Assembly (NCBI GenBank): GCA_943736015.1
Contig: OX031065.1
Coordinates: 21,280,427 to 21,344,426 of the forward strand
Source: Tridacna crocea
Lineage: Eukaryota > Mollusca > Bivalvia > Cardiida > Cardiidae
Reading direction: 5' to 3'
Length of the DNA stretch: 64,000 bases
Below, one piece after another: positions 10,383-22,560 of this stretch (positions are counted from its first letter, which is position 1; the number at the start of each line of letters is the position of its first letter). The notes beneath the pieces are model-generated. The model did no database searches, had not been told where the DNA came from, and was given only the letters and a program-made list of their open reading frames with translations. The position numbers were made by a program, and so were the translations under genes.

Positions 10383-10949
10383 GATTATCCATTCTTCAAC
10401 ACCCACTTGACTAGTTTCACCAATCAAATATCATTCTCAATTATTCATAGATTATCACCGGGCCCTTACGTTAATCTTGATGGCAAAAAATATCCCTTTT
10501 TATCCCCTTTGGTTGACTAGCTTGACTAGAAATGGTTTGAATATCAAAAATAAATTACTCAAAAAGAAATTAAAATATAAAATTGAATTGGCTTCTTAAA
10601 ATGGGGCCTCGAGAAATCACAATAAAATTTAATCCCTTTGAGAGTCCTAACACACTGGTATATGATATAATATAATTAATTATATGATATAGTTGGGCTT
10701 GCAACAGATTTTTTTAACGGATTGTGTAAATGAAGAATTTTCTCGTACCAACAATTTACCTTTGGTCACATTTTACATAATATTGTAATGTGTTTATATT
10801 TCATGCTGATTTTTAAAATCCTAAAATCCTTTGTTTCACGAGGAAATTACGTATAGGCCTACTAACCAAAAACTATCAGCATTTATTACACGAATTTGCA
10901 GAATATAAAATGAACGTCAGTCAAGTAGTGGGAATAGCTTTTGAACTGA
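10383..10949. other. AT-rich intergenic sequence
   Basis: Nothing coding was recognised. A TATATGATATAATATAATTAATTAT-type run near 10660 is simple AT-rich sequence. Confidence 0.4.
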
Positions 10950-11072
10950 CTGAGAAAAATGTTGAAAAAGGAAAAAAAAATCTGCTTATCAGTACTTTGT
11001 CCTTTACCCACAATGTGTTCTGAAGAACCCATATTGTTGTGAAAACACAGGATAGTGTGGAAGCGGGTTAAC
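10950..11072 (-). mobile_element. Family A MITE remnant
   Basis: GAAAAATGTTGAAAAAGG, CCTTTACCCACAATGTGTTC and a final GCGGGTTAAC align with family A, but the central palindrome has decayed. Confidence 0.5.
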
Positions 11073-11202
11073 ATTCAAAATACATACATGCAAGAGTAAT
11101 CTTAAAAATGAGCAATATTGCGTATGTAAGCTCCCATTTTCTTTGAAGCATGTAACAATAATACAGGAATGCTTTACGTAAAGACAGTTGTAAATATTAC
11201 AG

Positions 11203-11388
11203 AGCTCCAGATAAGAAGGGGTGATGGTATTCTAAATCTTTTATTTCTCGTCCAAACTCTATGTTATGGGTACTCATTAGAATCGTCTCGATGAGTACTC
11301 ACAGCATAGAGTTAAGTGGAGAATAACCGATATTTTCAATTTTGAAATCAAAATCACTCCCTCTGTCTGGAGCTCTGAATATACAGTT
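11203..11388. mobile_element. Family B MITE
   Basis: Terminal inverted repeats CAGAGCTCCAGATAAGA and CTGTCTGGAGCTCTG; the interior is a palindrome around GGGTACTCATTAGAATCGTC that is shortened on one side. Full-length relatives are at 13037 and 24330. Confidence 0.8.
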
Positions 11389-11438
11389 ATATACACAGAA
11401 ACATTGCAGAAATATTAACAACAACAATAATGACTTAC

Positions 11439-11469
11439 ATATAAACGGCTGACCATCAACACCAGGGAA
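11439..11469 (-). other. Candidate micro-exon
   Basis: On the minus strand a good acceptor (TTTATTTTAG) is followed after 31 nt by a perfect donor (GTAAGT). Read into the phase-0 acceptor of cyclophilin 1 it would give SLVLMVSRLY before AEDTLV. It contains one ATG. Whether it is used is unknown; chance occurrence is quite possible. Confidence 0.2.
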
Positions 11470-11631
11470 CTAAAATAAACGTAGGTATGCAAAGTTTCGA
11501 CCATGTTTACATGTATTTCGTACTTCCACCACAATGATCGTCCTACACGTGAATAATGCCACGTCTACAACACAAGCACCAGACGTGTAATCTTAACGTC
11601 TGGCTGGGCTTATCAGGTTACACGAGATCAA

Positions 11632-11838
11632 ATAAACCCTTTTCCAAACGGCCACGTGTTTTACCAACCGAAAGGAGTGTATTTTTTAAGAACATTTTGG
11701 GAAAAAGAGAAAATGCTGTAAAACTTTGCCAATAATGTTAAACTTAGTGATAATATCCGTCATATAGGCCACAAATAACTTGTCGTCTGCAAAAGCATTT
11801 GGACAAGTCTGAATTCTTGTCGTCTGGTAATCTGACGA
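11632..11838 (-). mobile_element. Family A MITE, internally deleted
   Basis: AACCCTTTTCCAAACGG, AAAGAGAAAATGCTG and GTCGTCTGCAAAAGC match family A; most of the right palindrome arm is gone. Confidence 0.6.
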
Positions 11839-12386
11839 GTAAAAAAGCACACTGATGAAGAAGTACTGAATTAACCTTTATCTTGCAAGAAACTTTCTGT
11901 CTGATAGTCAAAAACCCAAATATTGCTATTTTTTAGTAAAATGTACGACCCATGTTGTAACAAATAAAAATTAAGAAGCGTCCCTTAGGAGCAATTTCGT
12001 CGTTTTTCTAGAATACCGTTTTTCAACCGTTTAGAATGCGTGGAATTATGTGAAAAAAGTTGCATATAAAATGGTTTATAGAATGATAAATAGCTTGTAA
12101 GACAAAATATGCTACTTGATAGCGAGGGTTATTATGGCAATGCAACACACTAAAAGCGGTATTCGGACTACGTAAAATGTCATCTCGGATCAGCTTGCGC
12201 AGCCGCTGTTGGGCCTTTAATTATTAAGTAGGGAAATTCCTGAAATAGTTTTTTCAAAGTGGACAAGTCTGTTCAACATTTGTAACACATTTATGGGACA
12301 CTGTACATAATGAGTTATAGTCTATATAGGCTATATATTTACCCATTGTTCTGCCATCCCTAATCATTTACCAAATAATCCATAAT
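11839..12386. other. intergenic sequence
   Basis: No exon recognised. Around 12170-12215 a short stretch (TGTCATCTCGGATCAGC, GCGCAG) resembles the edge of the repeat also seen near 54175. Confidence 0.35.
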
Positions 12387-12615
12387 TTAACTCTTTACCA
12401 TACGACATAATTATAGACTAGTCCAAATTGAAAGCACTTGCAGACGACAAATTAAATGTAACTCAAAAACTGAAATTTGTTTCTAGCAGGGTAGAAAAAA
12501 TTGTGGGAAAAGGAGAAAATGTTGGTTACCAGCATTTTCTTCTTTTCCTACTATTATTTCAAAAGGCTTCTTTCTCATGGTCGTCAAAAGTAGGGATTGT
12601 GTGGCAATGGGTTAA
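12387..12615 (-). mobile_element. Family A MITE, complete
   Basis: TTAACTCTTTACCATACGAC to GGCAATGGGTTAA; palindrome around ATGTTGGTTACCAGCAT with a few arm mismatches. It is followed at about 12632-12712 by a separate central-palindrome fragment of the same family. Confidence 0.9.
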
Positions 12616-12794
12616 ACGACCCCCCAAGTAAAATGCTTCTGAAAACATGTGGGAAAAGGAGAAAATGTTGATAACCAGCATTTTCTAATTTTTCCATGGT
12701 GTTTTTTATCCTATCGATTGATTCATTGGTGTTTCATGCCCTTTTCAACAATATTACAGTAATATCATGGCCACATGACACATATTCATGTATT

Positions 12795-12940
12795 TCCTGG
12801 GTTTCATTATTACTAAGCTGGGGCTCTGAGGTATCTTGCCTAAGATACTCCGACAAAAACCCCATGGATCGAGGGCAGTTTGAACCCAGGGCCTCCAGGT
12901 TTGAGTCCCATACTTTACCACTAAGCCACGCAGGACTTAA
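12795..12940 (-). mobile_element. tRNA-derived SINE 2
   Basis: On the minus strand GCGTGGCTTAGTGGTAAAG (A box) is followed by CTGGGTTCAAACTG (B box). The sequence after the B box does not complete an acceptor stem, so it is read as a SINE head and not a tRNA gene. No target duplication was located. Confidence 0.6.
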
Positions 12941-13036
12941 GAGAAATTTAAGTTACCTCGAAATCATCATCTGCTGATGTTTTGAATTAGGGAGAGTCCG
13001 ATATTTCTCGAGCAGGGAAAGTTCATATTACATGCA

Positions 13037-13236
13037 GAACACCAGATAAGAGGGAGTGATGGTATTCTTATGCCAATATTTCTCTTTGAAACCCTACGTT
13101 GTGGGTACTCATTAGAATCGTCTCGAGGAGACGATTCTAATGAGTACCCACAACATAGGGTTTAGTAAAGAATAATTAATATTTTCAATTTTGAAATCAA
13201 AGTCACTCCCCCTATATGGATCGAGCTCTGACATGT
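13037..13236. mobile_element. Family B MITE, near complete
   Basis: Contains the best palindrome of the family, CATTAGAATCGTCTCGAGGA with its complement, about 40 bp per arm, between outer blocks AAGAGGGAGTGATGGTATTC and TTGAAATCAAAGTCACTCCC. Confidence 0.85.
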
Positions 13237-13309
13237 AATTATGCATTGACGTGGTCTTTGGTACGTATCAATAACCGATACAAATCTAATTATGCATGGG
13301 AAAGAACAT

Positions 13310-13537
13310 TTAACTCTTTATCTGACAGCAACATTTTAAAGTCAACAATATGACATGATTTTTGCTAGATGAAAAATTAAATGCATATAAAATAAGATTT
13401 GTCTATCAAATAGGGTAGAAACATAAAGGTAAAAGGAGAAAATCCTGGTTTTTTTGTATCTCTTTTTTCATAATTGTTTTTAAACGTTTTCTTCCTCAGG
13501 ATCTTTTAAAAAAACTGGATTGCTCTGTACAGGGTTG
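13310..13537 (-). mobile_element. Family A MITE, decayed
   Basis: TTAACTCTTTATCTGACAG, AAAAGGAGAAAATCCTGG and a final CAGGGTTGAGA. Centre and right arm are eroded. An A-rich run follows at 13546-13573. Confidence 0.7.
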
Positions 13538-13746
13538 AGAGGAAATAAAAAAAAAAAAAAAAAAAAAAAAAAACTTCTGTTTCTGAAAACATTGTAGAAA
13601 AAGGAGCACATTGACGTTTCACAACACTGTTTTTAAAAATAGTGAATACCTTGGCTATAATCAGGTTCAGTCTGTACAATAGCTAGCCTTTGCATTTCGA
13701 ATAAGGACAATATCAAGAATTCTGGGTAAATAAAATCCCTGGCCTC

Positions 13747-13973
13747 TTAACCCTGTACCAAACAATCCCTGGTTTTGCTACCCTGAGATAGAAGCCTTTT
13801 GAAAACATTGCGGGAAAAGGAAAAAATGTTGGTCACCAGCATTTTCTCCTTTTCCCACAATGTTTTTACCCTATTGGAAACCGATTTCAATTGTGTAGTT
13901 ATGTTTGTTTTGTTGTCTGCAAGTAATTCCGATTTGGACCGGTCTGAAATTTTGTCGTTTGGTAAAGGGTTAA
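13747..13973 (+). mobile_element. Family A MITE, complete
   Basis: TTAACCCTGTACCAAACAATC to TTTGGTAAAGGGTTAA, with centre ATGTTGGTCACCAGCATT. Confidence 0.9.
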
Positions 13974-15625
13974 AATTACACTATAACACTGATTGATTGT
14001 ATAGTGCTATACCAGTTTTTCAACATTATTTCAGTCGTATCGCTGCAGTCAGTGCATCTCTCCATGCTTTCCTAGAGTATCTTTTTATCTTTTTACCAGA
14101 ACCTACACTGCACAGTATTTTTGTAAAGCCACTGGCTGCTTTTCCACATTACCATCGCTGAAGCAACTGTAGGAAAATACTTCAATACCAGCGACCAAAA
14201 GTATCCCAGTTACCAAATTTAGCCTGTACACTTGCAGTAAAAAGTAAAGCCAAAAATGGGTTGTTTATTAAGTTGGACGCTACTGTGACTTTAACTAGAT
14301 CCCAGAATTATAAAATCTATTCCATAACCTGTATTTCATCCTAGGCACCTGTTGTCAGTCCTATATTTACCATATATTAGCTACCATGACGATCCATGGC
14401 CTGATGAGATGTCCACTCAACAAAATACAAATCTGTGAAAATCAATGACAAACGATCTTACCAGATGAAGAAATCCTTTGCCGTAAAGTCAAAACAAGTA
14501 AAACCCACTTACCTTTGTATCTGATGATGTGGAGATGTCCTCTTTCATAAGTGTTCAGTTCCAAAAGCACAAACTCTAGTGATTAACTGCCGTTTCAGAT
14601 GTTATTTCCCATCTTCGACAGGATGACAGACTTTCGAACAGCAAGATTATACAAAGAAGTATAACCTTATTTGACTGTTGTTGTTAATGTTGCTTGCATG
14701 TATCTTTCATCCAGGTTTTTGGAAGGCGAGATTTACATTCTCGCCTTCATATGTCAACGCTCGGCAGCTTGCTGAAAATGCCTCTGAACAGCATTATCAA
14801 AACGCCTTTCAAATAGTTCGATACTCCTCAAGTACATAAGAACAAAATAATGTCGAGACCATTGTAAATTTAATCAGAACAGCAAGAAGAAACTTCAAGT
14901 TTCTAGAAGAAATGAAATCGAATTCGTAAAAAGCATCGTTTTTGACAAATGCAAAATACTTTGGATCAGTTCATTGATATAATCATGTTGCTACAGCAAC
15001 AAATAAACCGTAGCTATACTATAAGCCAATCGAAAGCTACTAACATGACGTTCATTCGGACCTACTTCCACTTCACAACGCATAAACAACTAACCAGTGG
15101 GATCGTAGATGTAAATTTACTATCCCAGAACTAACCAATCGGATAGCTTCTTTGAATGACGTATCGCTGATAGACCCCTTTCCTCTGTTGGCAACCTTAT
15201 TCTGTCTTTGTGAGAAGTAAAATTTCAATGAAATAAATTCCTTTGAATCATCAAGTGTTTAAACAAAATTTTCTCTTTCAAAGAAATATTTTTCTTTTAT
15301 CAAAGTTGTGCTTGACTTTATGATTAATGACTAGGTTATTGTTACGCATCGGCGTGGCCGAGTTTTTATTCCGGAGACTCGTGAAAAGAAAAAGGTAAAT
15401 CTGTTGAAATCACAATAGATGTGTCATTTCGAAGTAGTTCTGGTCAGATGATGTACCGATGTACAGCCAGGCTGATCACTTCTTTCCTTATATACGAGTA
15501 TGATCGGATTTTACTACGTCAAAAATGACAATAACATGATCTGTAACCGTTTTAACATGCAAAGAATTTTAACTTCTTCTTTTGGTCGTCACGTTGCTTA
15601 ACGTTCAGCAATTATTCATAAATAT
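13974..15625. other. low-repeat stretch with two unassigned exon-like sites
   Basis: This is one of the few stretches without recognisable MITEs. On the minus strand an ATG-started 12-codon segment (14548-14513, MKEDISTSSDTK) ends at a perfect donor GTAAGT in phase 0, which would fit the open 5' end of cyclophilin 1. The same segment in another frame reads LLELNTYERGHLHIIRYK. Neither was matched to a known family. Confidence 0.25.
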
Positions 15626-15861
15626 TTAACCCTTTACCACTCACTTGAAACGAATCTGAAAATCAAGCTTTTAAAAATATTGAGAGGAGAGGGGAAATTA
15701 CAATCGGAAACCGGCATTTTTTTTTTCATTTTACCACATTGTTCTGCCCTATCGAGAACAAATTTCGTCGCTAATTGGGACCACCCTGAGTTTGTCATCT
15801 GCATGAATCAGTGCTTTCAATTTCAACTTAGTCTGAAATTTCTTTGTCAGGTAAAGAATAA
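15626..15861 (+). mobile_element. Family A MITE, decayed
   Basis: TTAACCCTTTACCACTC start, GAGGGGAAATTACAATCGG centre with lost palindrome, and GGTAAAGAATAA end. Confidence 0.65.
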
Positions 15862-15898
15862 ACGCTTATCGCAATGAATTGTTATCATAATCACTTAC

Positions 15899-15907
15899 CT
15901 CCGTCAT
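15899..15907 (-). other. Candidate first coding mini-exon (MTE)
   Basis: ATGACGGAG followed directly by GTAAGTG on the minus strand, phase 0, upstream of cyclophilin 1. Only nine coding bases; very weak evidence on its own. Confidence 0.12.
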
Positions 15908-16559
15908 TATTAGAACTGAAATCTTTACCTTATAATTATATTCCCATTTATTTTCCTCGAAAGAATTTCCTTCAACTATACACTTTTTCCAAAACTGAAT
16001 AACACAATGATAAAATTATCTTGACTGGGAGATTCCCACTGTCCTAAAGTGCATCGGACGTGTTCATGATTTTCTAAGAACACGGACCAAGGGCCTGTAT
16101 CTGTGTAACTGTTCACGATATATTTTTGTCGAACAAAGGAATAGGGTGTATCTCAATATTGACGAGTTGGCAATCATTTTGCTTTCATGTTTGCCGAAAA
16201 GCTGAATGTACATTCCGGTTATGCAGGATTAATGAAAGACTAGCGTTAATGTCAATGAACCCTTAAATCGTTTAGTACGCTTGTCTCTTTTGAAGACAAG
16301 GCAGACGATACTATAGTCTGCACAGAATATGCAATCTTATGTCGGATTAAGCTCTATATTGTAATAATCCGACCAAAACAGCCCAGGGTGATTTGCAATA
16401 ATTAAGCATTTTTCGCGAGATGTAAAATGCCATTTTCATCAATCCAGCGCTCTAGTATAAGGGTTAACAGAGTCATAGATTACAAGAATCGTATAAACGA
16501 AGAACACCTTTCGACGTTCCTTGTACGACCTAAGAAGTCAACCGTCAAATGATGTTGGT

Positions 16560-17700
16560 TGGTTATCCTTGACAGGATGGTAAACATTGCGCAAAACGGA
16601 GAAAATGTTCGTTGCCAGTATTTTCTCATGTACCTGCATGCTTTTAAAATACCCTTCCCTTTCTAAAAAGCCCCATTCTTTAAGGTCATTAAAACTCAGC
16701 ACATGTATTGTAATCTAAATGTTAAATCTCCGTTTTGAACATTGAAAGTCGTTTGTTTTGAAAGTCTTTTTCAGTCTTGATAAAGTATATTTCAAATAAA
16801 ATTGTAAACAAATTTAAAAAAAGCCTTTAAGTGAACGACACTGAAATTTTGACAACCTCAAGGGAAAACAAGTTTCAAAATACTGTTGGAAAAGGAAAAA
16901 ACGCTAGTCACCAGTATTTTCTCTTTTTATCACTATGTTTTGTACTTTTTCCCAGCCAAACGGCACATTTTCAGCTGCTCTTAACTTATTATCTGCTAAT
17001 TTCTTTAATGTAGACGGCCGTAATTTTTTGTTATTTTCTGAAGGGTTTTGTAAAGGTATACTAAGATGGAAAACATTGTGGGAAAGTCAAACAAAAGGTT
17101 GATTATCATTATTTGCTACTTTTCCTACTATGCTTTGAAAAGCCTCTTCTTCAACATTGTTGAAAGTCAGTATTGTGATCTAAAAGGCTGAATCTCAGTT
17201 TCTATACTCTAAAATGTACCTTTCTAAAAACTCTTTGCTCTCTCAATAAAATTATCCATGGAATAAAATGGTAAAGACTTTCAAGAAATGAATCATCTCA
17301 TTACAGAGTTACAGTTTTAGATCTATCAAAATTGATGGCATTTTCAAGCAGAAACTATTCTTTAATCCTTTACCAAACTCTATCAAGTACAGTTTTAACA
17401 ACCCTGAGAAAGAGCCCATTTAAAAACTTAATTTTGAAAAGAAGAAACTTTCTTGACTCTTTACACGACGAAAAAAATTCAGACTTTCCAAAATTGAATG
17501 CATTTTCAGGTAGCAAATTTTGATCTGGCACCATTGATGGAACCTGTATGAAATAGGATGGAAGACATTTTAGGAAAAGGAAAAAATGTCAATTAGCACC
17601 GACCCGTATTCTCCTTTTCAGACCCAAAGTTCTCAAGCCTTCTTCCTAGACCTTTTAAACTCATTATTGGGGTAATAGAGGGTTAGATCTAAGTTTCTAT
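16560..17700. repeat. Cluster of degenerate family A remnants
   Basis: Repeated traces of AAACATTG(C/T)G...GAAAAGG, (C)CAGTATTTTCT and AAGGGTT at about 16570-16690, 16830-17045, 17065-17195 and 17350-17690. Arms are too mutated for reliable boundaries. No gene was recognised between 15.9 and 19.0 kb. Confidence 0.45.
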
Positions 17701-19026
17701 ACAAGGTAAAAACATATACGGGTAACAGCAAATTAAAACTCTTTGCTATCACATAAAACCTTTCCTTCAAATGATATGGAAAGGAGGTTCAGAAAAGTCC
17801 ACTTGTTTTAATTTTTTTCAACAATTTTCACAAGCCTTCTTCAAGTTTGTTAAAACTCAGGATGGTAAACTGGTCTTCATTGCACAGTAACATTGCACAA
17901 CTCTATAGACTTTGCTGTATCAGGAGAGGCGATTTAAGTACAGGAAAATGTATTTCAATATGTTACGCCTATATTCTAAACTCGCCTTCCAACAGTACTT
18001 TCAGTACTTTGATTTTTTTATATATTTCAGTAATATTGACAGGTATTACTTTGGTTAATTTACTAGTAATTGTCAGTGTAGATTTGCTACCTCCAGATTT
18101 TGTTAGCGTAGCCATTTCAAAATATTACTGCAGAGTAACTGCTGGAACTATTTTCAGTATTTGTATAGTCTGCTTGTTTTTATGTGATTGAATTTTGATC
18201 TTGCATTACTATTATATTATTCTATGTGTAATTTTAGCTTCTAGCATAAACTAAGCAGAAACCAACACGGTACATATCTGTCTAGAAGAGAAATTGTGAG
18301 CACTATTTTACGTCAAGTTTCCTTGATGCGGAAGGTTACAATTTCTCATGTATGCTTACGCACAGGTTTATTGCTTCTGCTTTTTGTCGAAGTTGTGTTT
18401 TGGCATCTGCTTACTTTATTTTTAAGTTCTGCCGATCTCATAGGCAGTACATTATTGTATAGAGCTGTTTATACTTTTATGTTTTAAGACTATGCCATGC
18501 TTATTTGTGAGAGGGTAAATCACAATGCTTTCATTATTCTGTATGCTGATTGGTTCGTTCTGGTCATGTGACCAGTCTTGTAAAGTTATAGAAGGAAGCA
18601 GATTTCAAATGCCGGCATCTTCCTCAGATCACCTTAGTTGTAAACAACACAAAGAAAACTTTCGTAACCACGAATTTAAGTACATACTAGGTAATAAAAC
18701 GGTTCCAAAAGGATTTTAACCATTCAGCTCTCGTTTTCCTATTCTCAAAGGACAATAATCAACAATTTGAAAGCAGATATATTTTGAAGATCAGTCTGAT
18801 AGATCAGACCGTTACATACCGGAATGAAAGTACTGAAGTTATGTTGAACCATATTCCTTTACCAAAAACTTGCTTTCCTCCATACCAATGTTTGAGATGG
18901 TGATTGTGTAATCTTACCACTTTAGATCTGAGGAAGATCCTGTCGCATAGGTCATGTCCCTGGTATTCATATGTTTAACTCTGAGCCTTTAGCCTGTAAA
19001 ATGTACTTTTAGCCTTACCATAATTT

Positions 19027-19028
<2 letters not shown>
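17701..19028. other. intergenic sequence without recognised genes
   Basis: Contains ORFs up to 114 codons (17847-18191), but they are AT-rich, hydrophobic by composition and match no family that I recognise. No splice structure could be built. Confidence 0.35.

Positions 19029-19061
<33 letters not shown>
19029..19061. repeat. (GA)n microsatellite
   Basis: An uninterrupted GA dinucleotide run of about 33 nt. Confidence 0.95.
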
Positions 19062-19062
<1 letters not shown>

Positions 19063-19214
19063 AGATCTACCATTGCATCCGCATATTCCATACCGTCGTT
19101 AATAAAATTGAGAAGCCACGTCAAGTACACTTCCTATTGAGAGAAAATCTATTGTCGAGTTTTATTCATTGTTCCTCCATGTTACCGTTTTTCCATCCTG
19201 ACTATAAGGAAATT

Positions 19215-19412
19215 CAGCCAGACCGCTGAACCCTTACACAACGATAAGCAGTGAGAGAGGAATGGGTCGTTTCGCAATGACTATCATCAATCCTTGTATA
19301 GAAACTGTCATCAATCCTTGTAAAGAAATAATCCGAGCCGGGGATCGAACTAGCGACCCCCAGTTCTTCAGTCCTGTATACTACTGATTGCCCTACCAGG
19401 CTGAGCACACTA
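19215..19412 (-). mobile_element. tRNA-derived SINE 3
   Basis: On the minus strand GCTCAGCCTGGTAGGGCAAT (A box) and CGCTAGTTCGATCCCCGGC (B box) are followed by a non-tRNA body in which CATCAATCCTTGTA occurs twice in tandem. Confidence 0.65.
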
Positions 19413-19908
19413 TAGCATGAGTTCTGGCAAGATAGAATTTGAATTAACTAAACAAAATCTGTATGAAATTTAATATTCTCATGTTTATTTCATACAATAG
19501 TTCAATTCAGTTTTACTACTGGAGTAAATTGACATAACAGTACTTACTCTTATATTCAGTCTTTCAAAAAAAAAAGACTTCTCCAAGGCTAAGCAAATAT
19601 TCTACATTAAGTAAAAAAGATTATGTATAAACTTCGATCGTAAAAGAATTAGCAAAATGTAAATTGAGTAAAAAAGTTAGAAACACAGTAACATTGTACA
19701 AAAGTAGAAAAACCAAAATACATGTGTATACAATTAATCATTTATTCTTTTTTCACCATTCAAGAACCTTTCACAATTATAATTGCCTTTGATCTTTTAC
19801 CTACACTGACACCTTTACAGACCCATTTTTGTAAAATGCACTCATCAAACTGTAATATTTGGGTCTTATTTATATGACTGGAAATGACCTAACAAGTTTA
19901 TTAGGGGC

Positions 19909-20138
19909 CTCAACCCATTACTACACAATCCCTACTTTTGACGACCCTGAGAAAGAAGCCTATAGAAAACATTGTGGGAAAAAGAGAAAATGCTGGTAAC
20001 CTGCATTTTCTCCTTTTCCCACAATGTTTTCTACCCATCACAAGTCAAGTTTCAAATTTTCGGTCACTTTTATTTTGTCGTCTGCAAATGCTTTCGATGT
20101 GGACAAGCCTAAAATATAGTTGTTTGGTAAAGAGTTAT
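19909..20138 (+). mobile_element. Family A MITE, complete
   Basis: TCAACCCATTACTACACAATC to TTTGGTAAAGAGTTAT. Central palindrome GGTAACCTGCATTTTCTCC has one arm mismatch. Confidence 0.88.
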
Positions 20139-20533
20139 GAGTTAATAGTTTAAGAGACAAATATGCAGTGGAAGACTTTCCTAAAGTTCTTGAACAAAAA
20201 AACATAGAAGATATTTGTGTTATACAGCGAAGGATTGAAATTCATTTCATCAAGTGAATATCATCTATAATATCTTAACTTGTGGCTTTCGACTTGTAAG
20301 TGATATTACCGGTGATGTTATTGAGATGAAATAAATTTTCAAGTTTCACCCCCCCCCCCCCAAGAAAAAAGTATTCTATTTACTTCATGCTTTTAACCCT
20401 TTGTAGGGGGAACTTGCATCAAAATCCAGTACAGTAATTCTCTTATCATTCCCCTCTCCACATAGCAATGCATTACAATAATTGCTAAAGATTGAGAAAT
20501 TTAGGGTAAATTATGTCATATTTCCATCTGGTT

Positions 20534-20743
20534 AATTTAAACATATTTATTTTCACATCGATTGAGAAACAAGTTCTTACAACTTGCACTAATCTCTCTC
20601 GATTCTACTTTCTGGGAACTACACCAGTACTCGCGCCTAATGCGTGGGCCAATGAAAAATCCTGAAGTTGACACTCGCTCCCGGGTATCGAACTCAGGAC
20701 CTTTTGGTTATGAGGCCGATGCTCTGCCTCACAACCACGAACA
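20534..20743 (-). mobile_element. tRNA-derived SINE 1, complete, with 10-bp TSD
   Basis: Reverse-oriented copy of the SINE at 4086-4301. Flanked by CCATCTGGTT at 20524-20533 and 20744-20753. The B-box region reads GTATCGAACTCAGGACC on the plus strand. Confidence 0.88.
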
Positions 20744-20899
20744 CCATCTGGTTGAATTGCATGCGCATTTTATCTAGGTAACTAGTGTGTTGGAACAACT
20801 GTTTCCGCCTTCACTTGATTAGTTAGAATATATAATTGGAATTTTTTATTGGTTGTATCAATGAAATGTTGAAAAATATTTCAATGTTGTTTCTAACCA

Positions 20900-21082
20900 G
20901 CCTATTGGAAAGCATGACATATATTGGGAGGAAATGCAGGTAACCAGCATTCTCTCCTTTTTCCATAGTATTTTCTACACTTTCAGAGACAAATCTCAGC
21001 ATTTAGTTAAATTTGTAGCCTGCAGATATTTTACGTTTGATAAGACTTAAATTCTTCTTTTTGGTAAATGGTTTAGAGTTAA
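20900..21082 (+). mobile_element. Family A MITE, decayed
   Basis: GAGGAAATGCAGGTAACCAGC centre and GGTAAATGGTTTAGAG end; left half short. Confidence 0.65.
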
Positions 21083-21409
21083 CTCTTAAATACGAAAATA
21101 AGAAAGCAATATGGCAAAATCAGAAATTGATTTAAACAATTTTCTCACTTACCACAATAATATCAGTAGTTGACAGATTCAAGACAAAGAAGACCTATAC
21201 ATATGTAAACATTTAAAACTACAGGAATTTTTTCTACCTTTCTGATTTCACAGAAGCAAGGGAAAAAAGAAATCTCTGTTTAGCAGACAAAAAACAAACT
21301 CACTGCACTAGTATTTACCAATACATAGTCATTCAAAAGTGGAGAAGCAATCACAAATTCAAGTATATCATCACATTTACCACTAGTTATTAAAAACAAA
21401 ATCTATTTA

Positions 21410-21637
21410 TTAACCCTTTCCCAAACAATCCCTGGTTTTTTCGACCCTGACATAGAAGCCTCTTGAAAACACTGTGGGAAAAGGAGAAAATGCTGGTAAC
21501 CAGCATTTTCTCCTTTTCCCACGGTGTTTTCTACCCTACTGGAACAAATTTCAATTTTTGAGTTTTGTTTATTTTATCGTCTGCAAGTGCTTTGAATTTG
21601 GACTAGTCTAAAATTTTGTCATTTGGTAAAGGGTTAA
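21410..21637 (+). mobile_element. Family A MITE, complete
   Basis: TTAACCCTTTCCCAAACAATC to ATTTGGTAAAGGGTTAA. Both palindrome arms carry AACAC where most copies have AACAT (the right arm has one further change). Confidence 0.93.
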
Positions 21638-21671
21638 GCATAAACATTTGGGTCACGTGTGAAAATAGGGA

Positions 21672-21902
21672 TTAACTCTTTACCACACAATCCCTACTTT
21701 TTAACGACCCTGGGAGACAGGCCTTTTGAAAACAATGTGGGAAAAGGAGAAAATACTGGTAACCAGCATTTTCTCCTTTTCCCAGTGTTTTCTACCTTAC
21801 CAAAGACAAAAATTATCATTTAAGCTATTTTTGTGTTGTCGTCTGCAAATGCTTTGAATTTGGACTGGCCTAAATTTATCTTGTGTGGTAAAGAGGGATT
21901 AA
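21672..21902 (+). mobile_element. Family A MITE, complete
   Basis: TTAACTCTTTACCACACAATC to TGTGGTAAAGAGGGATTAA, only 35 nt after the preceding copy and in the same orientation. Confidence 0.9.
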
Positions 21903-22130
21903 TGAATCCCGAAAATGTGTCTACTCAGATAAGCCTGTGCAGTCTGCATGTCAAAGGATCATGCTATCTCACATTCAGTTCCTATTTTGATAAACTTAAG
22001 TCATATCAACCAACTACTAGTAATTGCTTATTATTATACAATATGTACATACTGGAGTGTACATGTGTGTGTGTGTGGGGGGGGGGGTACCTCCCCTCTC
22101 ATATTTTACAATCACTCCTCTTCGAAGAGA

Positions 22131-22359
22131 TTAACCCTTTCCCAAACGACAAACTTTTGGACTAGACTAAATTGAAAGCGTTTGCAAACGACAATTTAAC
22201 TCTTGCTGAAAAGATGATTTCTGTCTATGATAGGGTAATAAACATTGTGGGAAAAGGAGAAAATGCTGGTTACCAGCATTTTCTCCTTTTCCCACAATGT
22301 TTTCAAAAGGCTACTATTCCAGACCCGTAAAAACCAGGGATTGTTTGGGAAAGGGTTAA
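22131..22359 (-). mobile_element. Family A MITE, first of a TTAA-sharing chain
   Basis: TTAACCCTTTCCCAAACGAC to GGGAAAGGGTTAA. Its last TTAA (22356-22359) is also the first TTAA of the next copy. A G-run at 22077-22087 precedes it. Confidence 0.93.
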
Positions 22360-22560
22360 CTCTTTACCAAGGTGCAAAATTACAGACAGGTCCAAATAGA
22401 AAGCATTTGCAGACAAAAAAAATACATGTGAATGAAAAATTGAAATTCATTTCTGGACGGGTAAATAAAATATTGTGGGAAAAGGAGAAAATGATGTTTA
22501 CCAGCATTTTCTCCTTTTCTTACAGTGTTTTCAGAAGGCTTTTTTCTCACAGTCATTTAA
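22356..22560 (-). mobile_element. Family A MITE, second of the chain
   Basis: Starts at the shared TTAA; palindrome GGGAAAAGGAGAAAATGATG with GTTTACCAGCATTTTCTCC. The right end lacks about 30 bp and runs into the TTAA at 22557-22560. Confidence 0.88.

Noticed and set aside
15345..15385. GGCGTGGCCGAGT, similar to the 5' part of a Leu/Ser tRNA
   Set aside because: Only about 13 nt fit; no B box follows.
17847..18191. 114-codon ORF with hydrophobic stretches, a possible membrane protein
   Set aside because: No homologous family recognised, AT-rich composition explains the hydrophobicity, and no splice or promoter context supports it.
19026..19229. ORF beginning with Arg-Glu repeats
   Set aside because: Translation of the (GA)n microsatellite.
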